Below, in pieces: positions 8,480 to 19,900 of a DNA stretch of 64,000 nucleotides. A model generated the notes under the pieces. It saw only the letters and a program-made list of their open reading frames with translations, ran no database searches and was not told the DNA's origin. Within the stretch, counting starts at the first letter, position 1; every line of letters starts with the position of its first letter. This stretch comes from Coriaria nepalensis (lineage: Eukaryota > Streptophyta > Magnoliopsida > Cucurbitales > Coriariaceae). Location: assembly GCA_027186245.1 (NCBI GenBank), contig CP114489.1:8563501-8627500 (forward strand). The letters are read 5' to 3'. The translations under genes and the position numbers were made by a program.

Positions 8480-11400
8480 GCCTCAAGTGTAGTTGTTTTA
8501 AGTACACTTAGAATTAATAATGCTGATGCACACATTTTATTTGATCCTAGTGCCACACATTTTTTTGTTTCTTATTACTTTTCTTGAAGATTGGGCAGTG
8601 ATTCATATCTGTTAGAAAGTTCATTAGTTGTAAGCACACTAATGGGAGAGACCATAGTGGTAGATCGAGTTTATAAAGGTTGTTTTGTCATTGTGAGTGA
8701 TCATGAAATGTGTGTTAATCTGATTCAATTGGGATATTAGATTTTGATATGATCTTTGGTATGAATTGGTTAGCTGCTAGTCATGCTATAGTCAACTGTC
8801 ATGATAAGACTGTGAAGTTTAAACCTCTAAGTGTTACTCATTTTTGTTTTCAAGGAGATTTCAATCTAACCCCTTATAGGCTAATATCATTTCTTAGAGC
8901 AGGGAAGATGTTGACAAAGGGTTGTATGGCATACTTGCCCTTTGCGCAAGATACTGAAGTTAAGGAGAGTAGTAGTATATCAGATATTCCAGTGGTTAAT
9001 GAGTTTTTGGATGTCTTTCCTGAAGATTTGTCTAGGTTACCTCTAGATTGAGAAATAGAGTTTTGTATTGACTTAGTTCCAGAAATGAAGCCTATATCTA
9101 TCCCTCCATATTAAATGGCCCCAATAGAACTGCAGGAACTTAAGGAACCACTTCAAGACTTGCGTGATAAGGGTTTTATTCATCCTAGCACTTCACCTTG
9201 GGGTGCTCCAGTTTTGTTTGTTCATAAGAAATATGGTTCCCTCCGTCTTTGTATTGATTATAGACAATTAAATAGAGTGACAATTCGAAATAAATATCCA
9301 CTACCGCATATTGATAATCTATTTGATCAACTTCAGGGTGCTCATTGTTTTTCAAAAATTGATCTTAGATCGGGTTACCACCAATTGAAAATAAGGAAGA
9401 AGGATGTACCTAAGACTGCCTTCCGTACTCGTTATGGACATTATGAGTTCTTAGTTATGTCTGTTGAGCTTACAAATGCCACAGCTGCATTCACAGATCT
9501 GATGAATAAACTTTTTAAGCCATTATTGGACCACTTTGTAATTGCTTTTATTAATGATATCTTTGTATATTCACATAATGAACATGAGCATGAAGAACAT
9601 TTGAGAACAATCCTTTAGAAGCTAAGAGAACATCAAGTATTTGCAAAGTTCGTCAAATGTGAGTTTTTGCTTAGTAGTGTTACATTCCTTAATCATGTGA
9701 TCTCTAAGGACGGATTAAGCGTAGATTCTCATAAAGTTGAAGCTGTTAAACAATATCTTAGACCTACATCAATAATTGAAGTTCGTAGTTTCCTCAGTTT
9801 GGCTAGATATTATAGACGTTTTATTGAAAACTTTTCTTGTATCAACACCTTTAACTCATCTCATACAGAAGAATGTTAAGTTCCAGTTGACGAGTACATA
9901 TGAAGAAAGTTTTCAGAACAAGTGGTTTTGCAGTTTATTGTGACGCTTCTTAGATCGGACTAGGTTGTGTGTTAATGCAAAATGGTAGAATTATTGCCTA
10001 TGCCTCTAGAAAATTGAAAAGGCATGAGCAAAATTATCCTACTCATGATTTAGGAATGGGTGCAGTACTGTTTGCACTAAAAATATAGAAGCATTACTTA
10101 TATGGTGAGAGTTGTGAAATTTACACAGAGCATAAGAGCTTGAAGTATATATTCACTCAGATGGACTTAAATTTGAGGCAGTGTCATTGGCTGGAGTTGT
10201 TAAATGACTATGATTATACGATTTTACGTCGTCCAAGAAAGGAAAATGTAGTTGCAGATGCTCTTAGTAGAAAGTTAATAGAAAGCTTATCTTATATTGC
10301 AGTAGGGAAGAGATCTTTGACATCCGAATTGTATAGGTTGGTAAATAAAGGTATTCAGTTTGAAACTACCGACGTCAAGAAAATTAGATCGAATCAAAGT
10401 TACACAATAACTAGATTCTCATTTATGCAAGATTCGAAATAGTTTTAAAATAGCAGCATGAAGATTTCACTATTGAGGATAATGGAGTTCTTCTATTTTG
10501 AACTCGTTTATGTGTATTAGATGTCGACAAGTTAAGACGTGAAATCTTAGAAGAAGCACATCATACAGTGAATATAATTCACCTAGGATCCACTAAGATA
10601 TATCATGATATTCGTGAATTATACTGGTAGGAAGGTATGAAGAAAGATGTTGCAGATTATGTTTTTAGATGTCTTGTATGCCAAGAGGCGAAAGCCGAAC
10701 ATCAAAGGCCATCAGAAACTCTTCAACCTCTTCCAATACTAGAGTAGAAGTGGAATAATATAACCATAGATTTTGTTACGGGTTTACCACCAACATGTAA
10801 GAGTCATGATTCTATTTTAGTGATTATAGACCGATTAACAAAATCAGCTCATTTTTTTCCTATTAGGACTACTTATAATGTGGCATAATTAGCACAAATT
10901 TATATTGATCGCATAATATCTCTTTATGATGTTCCAGTTTCGATTGTTTTAGATCGAGTAACTCAATTCACTTCAAGATTCTTGAGAAAATTAAATGAGG
11001 CCTTTAGTACGATGTTAGATATGACAACAACTTTCCATCCACAATCTGATGGTCAATCTGAAAGGACTATTCATACATTAGAGGATATGCTACATGCTTG
11101 TGTGTGCTACATGCTTGTGTGATAGATATAGGATCGAGATGGAATTCTTATTTACCACTGATGGAATTTGCATATAACAATAGTTATCAGGCTAGCATTG
11201 AAATGACTCATTTTAAGGCTTTATATAGATGTAGGTGTAGATCTTCTATTTACTGGTTTGAAGTGGGCGAAAGAAAGCTTTTGGGACCATATTTAATTCA
11301 AGATGCATATGAAAAAGTTCAGTTGATTCGAGAAAGGTTATTTGTTGCACAAAGTCGATAAAAGTCATATGCAGATAATCGATGATGGGACCTACAGTTT

Positions 11401-11817
11401 GAGGTTGGTGATCATGTATTTATTCAAGTTTCTTTAACAAAGGGTATTATGAGATTTGGTAATAAAGGAAAATTAAGTCCAAGGTATATAAGACCTTTTG
11501 AAATATTAGAGAAGATTGGGGTAGTGGCTTATAGATTAGCCCTTCCACCAGCCCTTGCAAATGTACACTTAGTCTTTCATGTCTCAATGCTTTGGAAATA
11601 TCTACCGGATCCATCACATGTGTTGCCACCTGATTCAGTTAAACTTAAAGAAGATATGTCATATGCAGAACATCCAATTAAGATCATTGATCGCCAAGTA
11701 AAGCGCATTCAAAATAAGGATGTAGGTTCAGTGAAAGTGTTATGGCATAATTATGATTATGAGGAAGCAACGTGGGAAGCAATAATGCATTCAAAATGGT
11801 GCGAGTCTAGTTGATTT
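8480..11817 (+). pseudogene. pol polyprotein of the gypsy element (PR-RT-RNaseH-IN-chromodomain), decayed
   Basis: Protease: ILFDPSATHFFV at about 8535-8570. The linker and RT are open at 8749-9051 and 9115-9618. RT motifs include [22 protein letters not shown] and [12 protein letters not shown], but the metal-binding motif reads [10 protein letters not shown] (FIDD to FIND, Asn codon 9553-9555), so the enzyme should be dead. RNase H lies at about 9893-10290 ([19 protein letters not shown]). Integrase lies at about 10530-11360 with the HHCC zinc motif (CLVCQEAK), D in ITIDFVTGLP, D in SIVLDRVTQF and E in the HPQSDGQSER region. A 17-bp tandem duplication at 11088-11121 shifts the frame. The GPF/Y-like block KLSPRYIRPFEILEKIG (about 11470-11520) and the chromodomain-like VKVLWHNYDYEEATWE end it at 11814. 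Confidence 0.9.
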
Positions 11818-11896
11818 CAGGCATATCATTTTCTAGTGCATATGTTCTTCATGACATAGTTCAAGCTATATTTGAAACTCGAGAATCAAATTTCAT

Positions 11897-11909
11897 AAAG
11901 TATGGAGAA
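11897..11909 (+). other. Degenerate polypurine tract
   Basis: AAAGTATGGAGAA directly before the 3' LTR. It is purine-rich with two pyrimidine interruptions, in the position expected for plus-strand priming. Confidence 0.55.
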
Positions 11910-14458
11910 TGTAATATCCCGTTTATCCTTTTGGCATAAGAAAATTAGTTTTTACATTCTTCGACTAATAATAATTATAATATAATAATAGTATTATATT
12001 ATAACAGTAAAGGGATAAGGTGAGGAATATAATAATAGTATTATATTATAACAATAAAGGGATAAGGTGAGGCGGTTGGCTTCACCAGCTCACGCTTCCC
12101 TCTTTCATATTATGAGATAGGCATGAAGAGATATTTATTGGTTATCAATAGAAACCATACACATATCAAGTATTAACTATGAAATTAACCTCCAGCTGTA
12201 ACTTCGTACAATACATACGATCTCACTAACTTCGGTGGTCAGAAAATTTCCCACCTCTCCTTAGCCCATGTGAAATTTCAAGCATAACCTAAAGATTCTT
12301 TCCTTTCTCCATAACCTGGAATTGTTCAAAGTGAAAGTAAGAGTTCTAACGTAGGGAATACACCGCCTGAAGCTCACAGACCGTGACCTTAATCTTCAGT
12401 TTAAAGCTCGATAATACCAATGAAGGTTACTTATGGTAAGAATAATCATTGCTAGTGTACTCGAGATCCTTCATTCTTTTATAATAGATCAAGGTTCATA
12501 CGTTGTAATTAGTTAGTAAGATTTCAAATACGTCAAGGTCTAAATGTAGGGTTGACGCCTTCACTATACAAATAAGTTGATGGGCTCGACATCTTCAAAT
12601 ATATGAATGGCTCGATGGGTCGACAGCTTGAAGCCTCAATGCCTCGACATACTCAACGCCTTCAAATACATGAATGGTTTGATAGGTCGACAGCTCGACG
12701 GGTCGAGGCACTTGATTCCTCCAGTATGCGAAGTACTCGACGAGATTAACGAGTCGATGCACTCGATGCTTCCAGCATGCGAAGTACTCGACGCCTCAAA
12801 TAAGCGAAGTACTCGATGGGTCGACAAGTCGATGTCTGCTATAACAACAACGATACTTTAAAATTAAACTATGTGTTTTTAAGTAGAATTAGAACTTGAA
12901 AGAGGGATATGAAGTGTAGTTTAGTAATTTTAGCTATTTGAATTGCATTGGACATTCCTAATGATCAAGTTGTCCATCTTTGCATGTTTGGTGTTTAGAA
13001 CCATCAGAGGATCATCCTACCGCTCCATTTGGGTTGAACTGATTAGAACCATCAAAGGCTAAATGTGAGTTGATAATTAGCATAAAAGATGATATAGGAT
13101 GAATAAAAGATGCATATGTTATTTCATGACTTTTATTCTATATATTTGATTTATATGAGTTATTTGACTCAAATAAGGATTTTATGAATTAAGCTTTTAA
13201 TTAATGTTTGATATGAGTATAGTTGCTCATGCTATCAACTACAACTTATATTGCTTTGAAACAATGGAATTTGGCGATCAAAAGTAAATATTTGATCATC
13301 TTAGACTTGATATATGCTTTATCTCTTGTAAACTATGTATTATATAGATTTGAAATGCATTTGAGATCTTGTGATGGGACTTCATTTCAATATTGGGTTT
13401 GCCGGACTATATGCACATAATATTCTCTATTATTGGATTTTGAATACCTGTATAGCAAGTTACTGTTATATGAAATGATTCTTGTATGTATCATCCCGCA
13501 GGTGGAGCAATAGCAGTGAGATGTTACTGTAACGGTCCCACATATTAAACTTCTTATGAAAGTATTTTGATAGGAGCAAAGAGCCATAAGGACCACCTTT
13601 TAAATCCTTAGAGGGAACAAAATGCCACGGGGGCCACCTCTAGAATCCCAAGTGAAAGCAAAGTACCATAGGGGTCACCTCTTAAATTCCGAGTAAAAGT
13701 AAAGTACCACGGCCCACCTCTTGAATCCTACACTTATTTGATTATATGATCTCTATATTGATTCACTGATAGTTTGATGGTTTTGATTATGAGAACAAGT
13801 ATAAGTATTGCAAGGTATATCTTCAAAACTGATATTGCAAATGATTTTATTCGAGGTCATAAATAATTGATGTGAATTTGTATTACTTTATGAAAGTGTG
13901 TGTTATTTGAGACATTTTCAAAGAAATTGCATTTTTATATAGTCTTAACTCCTAATATGTTGTAGTTATCTCTCATTGAGTTTTATACTCATTCTTTTCT
14001 TCATTTAAACTTTTCAGATTAGAGGGGATAAAGTCCTTTAGGAGGATTGCACAACGGTTGTCTATTCAATCCTTGGGTAATATTTCGTTTTAGTGAACTT
14101 TTTATTCTGGTGTGAATATAGAAGCTCCACTGTATAATTGGTTAAGTGATATAAAATAGAATAGATGTAAGACATTGTATACACAAGTTTTATTTTAGCT
14201 GATGTGTTTAGCATGAGTTGTGTACATAGTTTTGTTGACCTATACATGCTAGATATATGACTTGTAAATCACAGCTTTATGATGTGCGCAAAATCTTAGG
14301 TTTAGAGATATATTCCATAGATTCTGAAATTTTAAAGTAATTAAGAGATATGCTTGTGAGGATTATGTAACTCTAGATTCCTTATGTTCTATCTCTAAAT
14401 ATCTTTAGTTATGTAATTCTCCCATCGGTCATTAATCCGGTAAATCGAGGTCGTGACA
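11910..14458 (+). repeat. 3' LTR of the gypsy element
   Basis: 2549 bp, from TGTAATATCCCG to GTCGTGACA. It keeps the canonical TG...CA ends. Compared with the 5' LTR it carries a 47-bp tandem duplication (11979-12025 and 12026-12072, one mismatch) and a shortened GTCGAC-rich block (about 12550-12835). Small ORFs inside are not genes. Confidence 0.92.
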
Positions 14459-14463
14459 TTACT
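14459..14463. repeat. Target-site duplication, right copy (TTACT)
   Basis: Exact repeat of 4453-4457, directly after the 3' LTR. Confidence 0.9.
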
Positions 14464-15640
14464 ACCCTAAGTAATTGTAGATAAAAACGTGCCTTTGTAC
14501 TTGAATTTCAAAAAGGTACCATCATTGCAAATAATCATTCTAAAAAATCGACGCCCATTGATTGCAGCTCCAAATGCCATGAAAAAAATAAAATAAAGAA
14601 ATCTATTATTTGAATCCATCAAAAGTGACAGACCCTAGATTTAACGTTTTCATCATACCTGCATATAATGTTCAGTCTTTATAACTTACCTCCACCGTAC
14701 CCCGCACATGGTCATGTTCAATAGTTCTTGATTTCTATATCTTCCAATAACTAATTTGTACCCCTAAATCATTACATACAATATCAACAAGAAGTCGCAC
14801 CTTCAGACTCGTTACATGCTTGGTACTTTCCTTTATATATCGACCAATCATAGATGCCGATGATCACTGATAATTGGCTTGCCTGTATGTAAGATTACAA
14901 GTATGCTGATCTTTATATGTTTGAACTTAGAAAAATGAAAAATTCTTCGTGGTTGGGCATATTCGCCACTTGCAATATAGATCTATACACACGATAATAA
15001 ATATAGTCTTATTCAACTTCTTAACCTTGAACTCAAAATTCCTTGCCATCGCATGCACATGTAGACTTACCTTCAGTTCTTCCTTCAAGATAAAGTATTG
15101 TTTTAACATAAAACTCCTCTTACTTACTTGGGAAAAAATAATTGGCACTGAATTGCTTTCATCGCATGTGGAATGTTGGGTAGCAATAGTGATAATAGCC
15201 TATTTACCTTCAGTTTCATCTCTTGGTTATGGTGAACAGATAATACATGGAGATGGGGATAATGGTTCCTCAGTTGGTATGTGATCTAAGTTATTATAAT
15301 TCCCAATCAATCTTACTCCCTTGAAGTGGTAGTCCTCATACCATTGATTCGTAACATTGTCCTCATTGTTGTGATGACTAACACCTTCTTCCCCTACTCT
15401 TTCATCCTTAACATCATCCACATTCTCATCTAAAGCCTCATCATCATTGTGATATCTATCACTACCATAATCATAAAAATACTCATAATTATCCTGACAA
15501 TTCTTATCATTCGATATGTTGCTACAACGATCATCAATATTATTAGCAGCAGGATCATAAAAAGTAGGAAGCTTAGGTAATTGAAGCTGATTCTCACCAC
15601 GTGAATCTCTCTAAGTCTTCGAAAATCAACTTCACACACA
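14464..15640 (-). pseudogene. MULE transposase, N-terminal half (interrupted gene, proximal part)
   Basis: On - from about 15640 an acidic leader reads through (DYGSDRYHNDDEALDENVDD in one frame, then a 64-codon open block 15421-15227). The MuDR DNA-binding region follows at 15148-14927 (ILKEELKVSLHVHAMARNFE, then CIDLYCKWRI with the conserved C...CxWR pattern). Then come MIGRYIKESTKHVTSLKVR-like sequence near 14845-14790 and the start of the catalytic core near 14580-14465, where RMIICNGTFLKFKYKGT occupies the place of the family's VIxxDGTFLK. The first catalytic Asp is therefore Asn. Reading stops at the gypsy insertion and resumes at 4457. Frameshifts and stops are scattered. The element's palindromic repeats lie just upstream at 16025-16250. 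Confidence 0.83.
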
Positions 15641-16020
15641 TAAGAGATTTTTCATTTTTAGATTGCAAGTAACACAAACATCCTTTCACGTTTTCATTAT
15701 TTCTTATAAATAGCGGGGAATATACCATTTTACTCCATGGCTTATACAAGTTGCAGACTGAATTTATTACGGTCTATGTCGAAAGAATTGTAGATAACTT
15801 CAAATAGCTGAGTATTTGTGATATTAGATTCAATCGAAACTCCAGTTCATCCATCCATGCTATTTTGATGCCAATACAACAAATTCTCTTTCTCATTTGG
15901 GTTTATATTCTCTTTTCATTCACTATCGAAGCATATGATTACAAAAAACTTTTCTTTTTTGTAGAAAGAAAAAAATAAAAGGAAAGCAATATTCTTAATT
16001 ACAAAGATGAATAATTCTTA
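15641..16020. other. 5' flank of the MULE, no gene seen
   Basis: AT-rich leader or untranslated part of the - strand MULE. No ORF or RNA gene seen. Confidence 0.4.
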
Positions 16021-16024
16021 TTTC

Positions 16025-16250
16025 TACTTTTCTCGATTGCTCGATGGCTTTCCTTTAACGAGCCATCGAGCAAGCATTTTATAGGACAAAGACTTAAAAT
16101 TCTCTATCTATTTTGCTATATCGCCCGATGGCTCCTTTTAAAAGAGTTATCGAGTAATCGGGTTTAGAAGATAGAGACTTGACTCTGTCTAGTTTGCTCG
16201 ATTGCTCGATGGCTCCTCCTTAAAAAGCCATCAAGCAATCGAGCATCATG
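16025..16250. repeat. Palindromic hairpin repeats (MULE end type)
   Basis: Three hairpins: GCTCGATGGCT...AGCCATCGAGC near 16040-16072, a CCCGATGGCTCC...AGTTATCGAGTAATCGGG unit near 16124-16162, and GCTCGATTGCTCGATGGCTCC...AGCCATCAAGCAATCGAGC near 16196-16245. Between them lie TTTATAGGACAAAGACTT and TCTCTATCTATTT blocks, the same as at 2713-2750. They sit upstream of the MULE transposase start, as expected for a terminal region. Confidence 0.7.
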
Positions 16251-16946
16251 AAATAACATCTATTTCTTCATATTTCTAGATTTTCTAATTTTCAGATTTC
16301 TATATTTTTTAGTTGTACAACGATTCAAAAGTACAATATAAATAAAAGAAAAACAAAACAAATCTAAAATATTTCGATTATCTATCAAATATTGAAAAAA
16401 AAGTACAAGAGTTGAAACTTATCTAAAATATTTATCTATCTCTAAACTCTTTACTTTCATCGATAAGTATAAGGTAAAATAGATTAAAAATGATTAAAAA
16501 AAGGGATTAAAAATGATAAAAAAACGGATGAAAATTGCAATTTGGTCCCAAACCATTAAAGTCATGCGTTTATGATATAAAGCGCAGGTTACTATTAAAG
16601 AGATATGGTAGGGATGAGAGTATAATCTTCATTTCATACTTTCTGTGTTTAAGACTTTTGGTTTTTTTTTTTTGCATTGAGAGTAATTTAATAATTTCGT
16701 ATTTCTATCATTGTTTATAAATAATAAGATAAATAATTTGGAAAAATATAAATTAAAAAATAAAAAAAAAAAACTGAGGGAAGAGGAGAGATGTCTCGAG
16801 GGTTTTCTAGCGGTGCGTAAGTTTGAAAAGGCAGTAAAGGAGAAAACCTTTCTCTCTATCGTCTCTTCTCTCACTCCCACTCTCGAGTCTGTGTTCGAAG
16901 GGTTTTTGATTTTAGGGTTTTGCTGATAGGGCAGAAGAGATTCATC
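16251..16946 (+). promoter_or_regulatory. Promoter and 5' leader region of CCT3
   Basis: AT-rich with several A runs (for example 16746-16772), then a CT-rich leader (16850-16880). A telo-box-like TTAGGGTTTT lies at 16912-16921, about 30 bases before the start codon. Such boxes are common upstream of plant housekeeping and translation genes. The transcription start cannot be placed exactly. ORFs in 16535-17129 are shadows. Confidence 0.5.
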
Positions 16947-19900
16947 ATGCACGCACCCGTTCTCGTCCTCAGTAAGTCCATTTGCTCTCTTTCTCTTTCA
17001 TTTCGACGAAAGAAAGGATCTTTCTTTCTCCGATCTGCGTCCCCCTTTCTAATACGTATTCGCTTTCTTGTTGGTTTTGATCGATTTTTTCTCTGCTCGA
17101 TCATTAGTTGTGATTCGATCAACTCCTAGTATATATTGTTACGTTTTATTTCTGGATTTCTTCTGTGTTTTATTGATTTTTGGGTGAAATGGAGCAGAGG
17201 ATTCTCTGAAACGTGAGTCTGGGAGGAAGGTCCAACATGCCAATATCCAGGCTTCTAAGGTTGATCTTTAGTACCCTACATACATTTCTTCAGTATCTGC
17301 TTCTGATGTGAATGTAACATTGTGGTGTTATTTTTATCGCAGGCTGTTGCTGATATCATTCGTACAACACTTGGTCCGAGATCTATGTTGAAGATGTTAC
17401 TTGATGCTAGTGGAGGTACTTTCCTTTCTCCTTCTAATTGTCCATCTTTTAAGACTTGAAATTGCACGCTACCCGCTTGCATTTTTTGCAGCCAGAGCTG
17501 GCCGTTGAGCTAGACTACTCCATAATTGGTTCATTTTTGGCTTTTCTTGTGATATACTTAGGATTTACTTTGTGCTTAGAAGTAGTGAGGAAGAGAGAAA
17601 AATACCTAGAAAAGGAGCAGGATTATAATTACAGATAATTGTGAGGAAGACGAGAAGCAAAAAAGCATATGGGACCTTGATTTGAATTTAAAATACATGG
17701 CTAGAAGCATAATAATAGGACCGTAAAGGAAGAGAAAACAATAGTAACAAAAGTATGGAAAGAGCAAAAGAAGAAAATGTGGTGAGAGGAGTGTCTGCTG
17801 ATGAATTCTGCACTGATAAAAACTGAGAGGGAAGAGGTTGTGATGCAGCCAGTGAATTATTGAGTTCACTATAAGAATGAGATGAAGGAGAGATAAAAAA
17901 TGGGGAAATTTAAAACAAGAAATCAAGTGAGGATGTGTCGGTAGAAAAATAGTTGAAAGTGAAGCCTGCTTAAATTGTTCTTAGCAATGATCTATTCGGA
18001 GCAGTTTATCTATTTGTATTAAACCAGCTTAAAGGAAGTTATTGAAGTGTTTGGTAAACAATAGTTGAAGGCTTTTTTACTGTCAAAAAAATTCAAAATT
18101 GCATTGAGTAATTAGTGTGGAATACAATGAGTAATGAAATGAAGGGGCTGATGTTTTTACTGTGTCAGTAAAAGAACCCTTATGTTTAAAAATAAGCTCC
18201 CTATTGGAAGGTTATCAAAACTCATGGTTTACTTTTTCTCTTCCTGAGCTTCTGAAGTGCTTTCTTGGATAAATAAGCACACTTGACAAGGGAAAAAGGA
18301 GAAAAAAAAAACTTCATACCAGCTTCAGTCAATTTGGCTAAAGAAATTGGGAAGGGTGGTCTGAAGTCCCTCAAGTATCTTACGATATTAATGTTCAGTT
18401 AGGTTGACAAGAGTATAGCAACCTGCATAAGATTTGCTGCTGAAATAGTTTCTTTGCATGTTATTTTCTCTACTGGTTCCTTTCTTTCGTTTGTTCTTTT
18501 GGGTTCATATATAGGATCTCTCTCCTTCCCTTCTCTTTATTTTTGTTCTCAATCTTTATCCATTTCTGTAACAGGAATTGTTGTCACCAATGATGGAAAT
18601 GCCATTTTGAGAGAGTTAGATGTTTCACATCCAGCAGCAAAGGCATTTCTTCTCTTCAATACATTTAATTGATATTTGACTCTGTACATTTATTTGTTTT
18701 ATTTCAATCAGATTCCTGCAGTTCTAAACCATATCTATTTCCCATCACTTCGTTTGCTGATGTTTTTGTCATTCTGTTTTACTTGGCCTTGGGGTGTGAC
18801 AGTCTATGATTGAACTAAGCCGCACACAAGATGAGGAAGTGGGAGATGGAACAACCTCTGTCATTGTCCTTGGTATGCACAGACCATTTATCTGGATTGT
18901 TCTTTGCAGCCAAACATTCTTTGGACCTACTCTTTTCATGCATTGATTTTTTTTTTCCATAAGTGTTGTTAAACCAAGCTATCCTGTATGAGTGATTATA
19001 GCTCTTTAATTATGAGGTTAAAACATCTATAAGTGAACAATCTTCTTTCATTCTCATACATGTTTATTCTGTTTCTTATTTGGTGTCTCTGTTTCTTTCA
19101 TGTATTTATCTGAAGCTGGTGAGATGCTCCATGTTGCTGAGACATTCATTGAGAAAAATTATCATCCTACAGTCATTTGCCGCGGTAATATTGTTAATCC
19201 CTGAAAATGTTTCATTTCTTTTGATATGAACTCTGACATTAATTAATGGAGGCAACTCTTTTTGATCTATAGCCTACAATAAAGCACTGGAGGATGCAAT
19301 TGCTGTTCTCGACAAAATAGCAATGGCTATTGATGTTAACGATCGTAAGTCTCTTGAACAACTGTCTTTTACTACGATCTTGCTATTTTGCCTGTTTTTG
19401 TTTTAATGGAAGTGTGTGTGGGAGGTCATTTTGTTTAGTCCTTGGATAGTTGTATGCCATGAAAGGGAACTTGAACCATTAATTATATTGATACCAATAG
19501 AAATGTAGCCAGCTCAATGCTATTAACAATAGCTGAGCTTCATTATGAGAGTGCTTTACCTATCAAAATATTACATATATTGAAATCAAACTTCTAGCTA
19601 TGTTTCATGGTCTGGATTGTTCTTATTACATTTGTTGAGCATCCAAATTGAATTATAAAAACATAGTGTAGATGATAAAGACTTTCTATCTGAGTGTGCA
19701 TTAATATTGCAATATCTTTTTCTGGTGTATCAAGTTGTGCAATAATAGCTTACTTGGCCCAGATGGCCCAGGTCCATCAGTTATCCCACTTTTCCTTTTC
19801 CCACTCAGTTAGCTCTAAATATTCTCAACGGGTACTTCTTGAATACCTTTCCGTTGTATATGAAGTTGAGCATTAATAACTTTCTTGGGCCTGGTGGTCC

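Larger units (their letters stand above)
4458..14458 (+). mobile_element. Full-length, inactive Ty3/gypsy LTR retrotransposon (chromovirus, Tekay/Del-like)
   Basis: About 10.0 kb: 5' LTR 4458-6951, internal region 6952-11909, 3' LTR 11910-14458, flanked by TTACT duplications. Internal order is PBS, gag with CCHC knuckle, protease, RT, RNase H, integrase and a chromodomain-like end, which is the gypsy order. Long LTRs (about 2.5 kb), an initiator-Met PBS and the final chromodomain-like block suggest the Tekay/Del lineage (inference). Many stops, frameshifts and active-site changes make it non-autonomous. The LTRs differ at many sites, so the insertion is old. It lies in the opposite orientation inside a MULE transposase gene. 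Confidence 0.93.

Noticed and set aside
16629..17122. Overlapping ORFs on both strands around the CCT3 leader
   Set aside because: Shadows of the CT/GA-rich leader; the CCT3 start at 16947 explains the region.
17606..17926. 106-codon - strand ORF in CCT3 intron 3
   Set aside because: Phe/Leu/Ser-rich, antisense to an A/G-rich intron; no support as a gene.
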